DNA of 64,000 nucleotides, taken from positions 1,302,001-1,366,000 of the forward strand of contig NZ_CP059491.1 of the NCBI RefSeq assembly GCF_014041935.1, given 5' to 3'. The number at the start of each line of letters is the position of its first letter. Within the stretch, counting starts at the first letter, position 1. The notes beneath the pieces are model-generated. The model did no database searches and was not told the DNA's origin. It saw only the letters and a program-made list of their open reading frames with translations. Shown here in pieces: positions 61,019 to 64,000 of the stretch. Made by a program: the position numbers and the translations under genes. The DNA is from Gordonia jinghuaiqii (lineage in GTDB: Bacteria; Actinomycetota; Actinomycetes; Mycobacteriales; Mycobacteriaceae).

Positions 61019-62269
61019 ATGGATTTCTCACCGTCGCCGCGGTCGGCCGAGCTGACCGAACGGGTACGCAACTTCGTGACCAGCGAGATCGATCCCGTCG
61101 AACCCGAGATCCACCAGGACATCAAAAGTCGGCGCGAGAGCGACGGCAACCCGTGGACACCGTCTCCGCTCATCGCCGAGCTCCAGGCCAAGGCCCGGTC
61201 GCAGGGCCTGTGGAATCTGTTCCTGCCCGCCGAACACGCGGGACGCTACGCCGCGGATTTCGGTACCGACGGCGGTACCGGCCTCACCAACATCGAGTAC
61301 GCGCCGCTCGCCGAGGCGATGGGCTCGTCGGGCCTGGCCCCGGTCATCTTCAACTGCAGCGCCCCCGACACCGGCAACATGGAAGTGCTGCTCCGCTACG
61401 GCAGCGAGGAGCAGCGCAAGCAGTGGCTCGAGCCGCTGCTGACCGCCGAGATCCGCAGCGCGTTCTGCATGACCGAACCGGCCGTCGCGTCCTCGGACGC
61501 CACCAACATGGCCGCCACCGCCGTCCTCGACGGTGACGACGTGGTCATCAACGGCACCAAGTGGTTCTCCACGGGAGTCGGCCACCCCGACTGCAAGGTC
61601 CTGATCTTCATGGGTGTGACCGACCCCGAGGCGGACCGGAAATCGCGCCACACCATGGTGCTCATCCCGATCGACGCACCCGGTGTCACGGTCGACCGAA
61701 TGCTCACCACCATGGGCTATTTCGACGAACCGTTCGGTCACGGTGAGGTCAGCTTCCACGATGTGCGGGTCCCCGCGTCGAACATCCTGCTCGGTCCGGG
61801 CCGCGCCTTCGAGATCGCGCAGGGCCGCCTCGGACCCGGACGCGTGCACCACTGCATGCGCGCGATAGGTCTGGCCGAGAGGGCGCTGGAACTCGGTGTC
61901 CGCCGGTCACTTTCGCGGGAGGCCTTCGGCAAGCAGCTGGCCCGGCTGGGCGGGAACAGTGAGCGCATCGCCGATGCCCGCATCGCCATCAACCGCTCGC
62001 GTCTCCTCGTCCATCACGCCGCCTGGCTCCTCGACCAGGGGATGTCACGGGAGGCGTTGTCGGCGGTCAGCGAGATCAAGGTCGAGGTACCGAACATGGC
62101 GCTCGCCGTCATCGACCTCGCCATCCAATTGCACGGCGGCGCAGGACTCACCGACGACTTCCCCCTCGCGCAGGCGTGGGTGGGCGCACGTTCGCTGCGC
62201 TTGGCCGACGGCCCGGATGAGGTGCACCGCAACGTGGTTGCCCGCATCGAGCTCGGCAAGTACCGCTGA
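61019..62269 (+). CDS. Acyl-CoA dehydrogenase, ACAD10/11-like
   Basis: 416 residues starting MDFSPSPRSAELTERV. Seen: FCMTEPAVASSDATNM, GTKWFSTGVGHPDCKV, and a C-terminal IQLHGGAGLTDDFPLAQAWV with DGPDEVHRNVVARIELG. These are features of the subgroup found beside or fused to APH kinases (human ACAD10/11; mycobacterial FadE36 neighbourhood). The 60971 start is rejected for the leaderless ATG. The kinase gene is 18 bp downstream. Confidence 0.9.
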   Translation: MDFSPSPRSAELTERVRNFVTSEIDPVEPEIHQDIKSRRESDGNPWTPSPLIAELQAKARSQGLWNLFLPAEHAGRYAADFGTDGGTGLTNIEYAPLAEAMGSSGLAPVIFNCSAPDTGNMEVLLRYGSEEQRKQWLEPLLTAEIRSAFCMTEPAVASSDATNMAATAVLDGDDVVINGTKWFSTGVGHPDCKVLIFMGVTDPEADRKSRHTMVLIPIDAPGVTVDRMLTTMGYFDEPFGHGEVSFHDVRVPASNILLGPGRAFEIAQGRLGPGRVHHCMRAIGLAERALELGVRRSLSREAFGKQLARLGGNSERIADARIAINRSRLLVHHAAWLLDQGMSREALSAVSEIKVEVPNMALAVIDLAIQLHGGAGLTDDFPLAQAWVGARSLRLADGPDEVHRNVVARIELGKYR

Positions 62270-62287
62270 GAAGGGGAGGATCGGGCA

Positions 62288-63361
62288 ATGGCTGACGAGG
62301 TCAGCGGGGCAGGCGACGTCCGTGCCGAAGACGCATTCGACGTCGAGAAGATGGCGACGTGGCTTGCCGCCAACGCAGCGGATCCCACCGGCCTCGACTC
62401 TCTACCCGAGGTACGTCAATTCGGCGGTGGCGCATCCAATCTCACGTATCTCCTGCGGTATCCGACCCGAGATCTGATCCTGCGTCGGGCACCGAAGGGC
62501 ACCAAGGCGCGCGGCGCCCACGACATGGCACGCGAGTACCGAATCCAGTCCGCACTCGCCGGCGCCATCCGTTACATCGCGCCGATGGTGGCCTTCTGCG
62601 ACGACCCGTCGGTCCTGGGCGCGGACTTCTACGTGATGGGGCGCATCGACGGCGTCATCCCGCGAACCGAATGGCCCGCCGACGTCCCGCTCGACGCCGA
62701 CCAGGCACGTCGGTTGTGTCTGAACTTCATCGACACCCTCGTCGAGGTGCATTCGGTGGACCCGGACAAGACCGGACTCGCCGATCTCGGCAAGGGCCGC
62801 GGTTATGTGCGCCGTCAGGTCGAGGGCTGGGGTGCGCGGTTCCGCAACGCGCACACCGACGATGTGCCCGACTTCGAACCGGTGATGGCGTGGCTCGCCG
62901 AGAACCAGCCCGAGGACGTCGCGAACTGCGTCATCCACAACGACTTCAAACTCGACAACGTCGTCCTCGACAAGGACGATCCGACCGAGGTCATCGGCAT
63001 CCTGGACTGGGAGATGGCCACCCTCGGTGACCCGCTCATGGACGTCGCGGGTTCGATGGCCTACTGGATCCAGGCCGACGACCCGGAGGCCATCCAGCTC
63101 ATGCGTCGGGTCCCGACGCACCTGCCCGGCATGATCACTCGCGCCGAGTTCGTCGAAAGATACTGCGAGCGAATGGGATTCGAGATGACCCCGGAGCGCT
63201 GGCGCTGGTACGAGATGTTCGGCCTCTTTCGGGCCGGAGTGATCGCGCAACAGATCTACTACCGCTTTTATCACGGACAGACCACCAACAAGGCGTTCGA
63301 GCGGTTAGGTTTCGCAGTGGGGATTCTCGCGCAACGGTTGGACGAGCTCCTGGCCGAGTGA
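62288..63361 (+). CDS. APH-family phosphotransferase (FadE36/ACAD10-kinase-like)
   Basis: 357 residues. Seen: QFGGGASNLTYLLRYPTRDL (N lobe), EYRIQSALAG, catalytic loop VIHNDFKLDNVVLDKDD, and metal site GILDWEMATLGDPLMDVAGS. Members of this subgroup are often misnamed acyl-CoA dehydrogenase FadE36. Together with the ACAD upstream it forms a third ACAD-kinase pair in the window, consistent with phosphorylation then elimination of a hydroxyacyl-CoA. GAGAAGGGGAGG lies upstream of ATG 62288. Confidence 0.9.
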   Translation: MADEVSGAGDVRAEDAFDVEKMATWLAANAADPTGLDSLPEVRQFGGGASNLTYLLRYPTRDLILRRAPKGTKARGAHDMAREYRIQSALAGAIRYIAPMVAFCDDPSVLGADFYVMGRIDGVIPRTEWPADVPLDADQARRLCLNFIDTLVEVHSVDPDKTGLADLGKGRGYVRRQVEGWGARFRNAHTDDVPDFEPVMAWLAENQPEDVANCVIHNDFKLDNVVLDKDDPTEVIGILDWEMATLGDPLMDVAGSMAYWIQADDPEAIQLMRRVPTHLPGMITRAEFVERYCERMGFEMTPERWRWYEMFGLFRAGVIAQQIYYRFYHGQTTNKAFERLGFAVGILAQRLDELLAE

Positions 63362-63421
63362 TCAGCCTGTCCCACTGATCTCGCCACCGCGCCCGATCCG
63401 GGGACCAAGGGGGGTCCGACG

Positions 63422-64000
63422 ATGGCCGAAGACGTGGTGGCGACGCCTACCGGCGCCGACGACGATTTCCGGGGCAGCGGGTACGTGCCGGAACTCCGCA
63501 GAACGCTGGGCGGCTTCGCGGTGTTCGCGATCTCGTTCGCCTTCATCTCGGTGGCCGTCGGGGTGTTCGCCACCTATGACAACGTCCTCACCACCGCAGG
63601 GCCGGTGGGGATCTGGCTCTGGGTGATCGCCGCCGTCGGCCAGACCCTGATCGCCCTGGTGGTGGCCCAGTTCGCCGCCCGTATCGCCCTGAGCGGTTCG
63701 TCGTACCAGTGGGCGTCGAGGCTGGCGAACCCGAAGGTCGGCTGGTTCTTCGGCTGGCTGAGCTTCTGGTATCTGGCGATCGCGGTGGTCGCCATGGACA
63801 ACGCACTTGCCGGCCAGGCCCTGATGCCGCTGCTGGGTATGGCCGAGAACGAGGACACCGCACGCGTACTGACGGTGGTCATCCTCATCGCCCAGGCGAT
63901 CCTGGTCATCGCCTCGACCCGCCTGTTGGGGCTGTTCACCTCCGGCGCGGTGGCCGTCGAGCTGGCCATCGTCGCGGTCCTGGTGGTCGCACTGGCCGCG
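63422..64000 (+). CDS. APC-superfamily amino acid/amine permease, N-terminal part
   Basis: The first 193 residues run off the right edge. The cytoplasmic start (MAEDVVATPTGADDDFRGSG) leads into helices beginning LGGFAVFAISFAFISVAVGV and a SGSSYQWASRLANPKVGWFF segment after helix 3, both typical of GABA/choline-type permeases. AAGGGGGG lies 7 nt before ATG 63422. It may be cotranscribed with the ACAD-kinase pair (60-bp gap). Confidence 0.85.
   Translation, partial: MAEDVVATPTGADDDFRGSGYVPELRRTLGGFAVFAISFAFISVAVGVFATYDNVLTTAGPVGIWLWVIAAVGQTLIALVVAQFAARIALSGSSYQWASRLANPKVGWFFGWLSFWYLAIAVVAMDNALAGQALMPLLGMAENEDTARVLTVVILIAQAILVIASTRLLGLFTSGAVAVELAIVAVLVVALAA

Overview
The window is high-GC, densely packed DNA from a mycolic-acid-type actinobacterium (order Mycobacteriales; Gordonia or a close relative fits best, but species cannot be fixed from sequence alone). 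Evidence: gene order from about 18 kb to 51 kb follows the Mycobacterium tuberculosis Rv0858c-Rv0877 block (aminotransferase, XPB helicase, helicase-associated protein, small hypothetical gene, moaC, mog, moaE, rpfA, moaD, moaA, membrane protein, csp, DUF2771, MFS, DUF3027). Other pointers are an F420-type LLM oxidoreductase, a mycothiol-dependent-type DinB protein, a DUF222/HNH (13E12) gene, LGFP repeats and many promoters that look leaderless.

1-18 kb is a two-operon acyl-CoA catabolic island, all on the + strand. Operon A (entering from the left edge to 8874) has the end of a class III CoA-transferase/racemase, a pair of acyl-CoA dehydrogenases (ACADs), a thiolase, an enoyl-CoA hydratase, an acyl-CoA synthetase, a CrtC/AttH-like protein, an APH-type kinase and a small helical partner. 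Operon B (9094-16963) has ACAD, SDR, MaoC hydratase, ACAD, hydratase/isomerase, a second APH kinase with a fused N-terminal helical domain, and a second CrtC/AttH-like protein. An LLM oxidoreductase follows. Together they encode activation, dehydrogenation, hydration, oxidation and thiolysis, plus two kinases recalling the LvaA/LvaB 4-hydroxyacyl-CoA phosphorylation route. The substrate is unknown.

18-26.6 kb: a PLP aminotransferase, a lipoprotein and Ser/Thr kinase pair sharing one eight-cysteine ectodomain, the XPB helicase, an MpaB/DUF2236 protein and the helicase-associated protein. 26.6-42.4 kb looks like an insert in the conserved block. It holds an allantoin-utilisation regulon (allantoinase, NCS1 permease, racemase-fold protein, ureidoglycine aminohydrolase, aldolase/malate-synthase-like enzyme, IclR regulator, four matching operator sites), an HNH gene, two lipoproteins and two tandem Ser/Thr kinases, each with exactly seven RCC1-type repeats outside the membrane.

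42.4-51.7 kb returns to the conserved block: molybdenum-cofactor genes split into moaC-mog-moaE (+) and moaA-moaD (-) around rpfA. rpfA has a ydaO-type (c-di-AMP) riboswitch leader and an upstream CRP-type site. Then come csp, DUF2771, MFS and DUF3027 genes.

51.7-64 kb: a large sacsin/Hsp90-type GHKL protein, a TetR regulator divergent from an ACAD (its probable operator core recurs upstream of operon B), hemerythrin, PAP2, a membrane-anchored PQQ-type propeller, an ACAD plus APH kinase pair, and the start of an APC permease. No rRNA, tRNA, CRISPR array, prophage or intact insertion sequence was seen.
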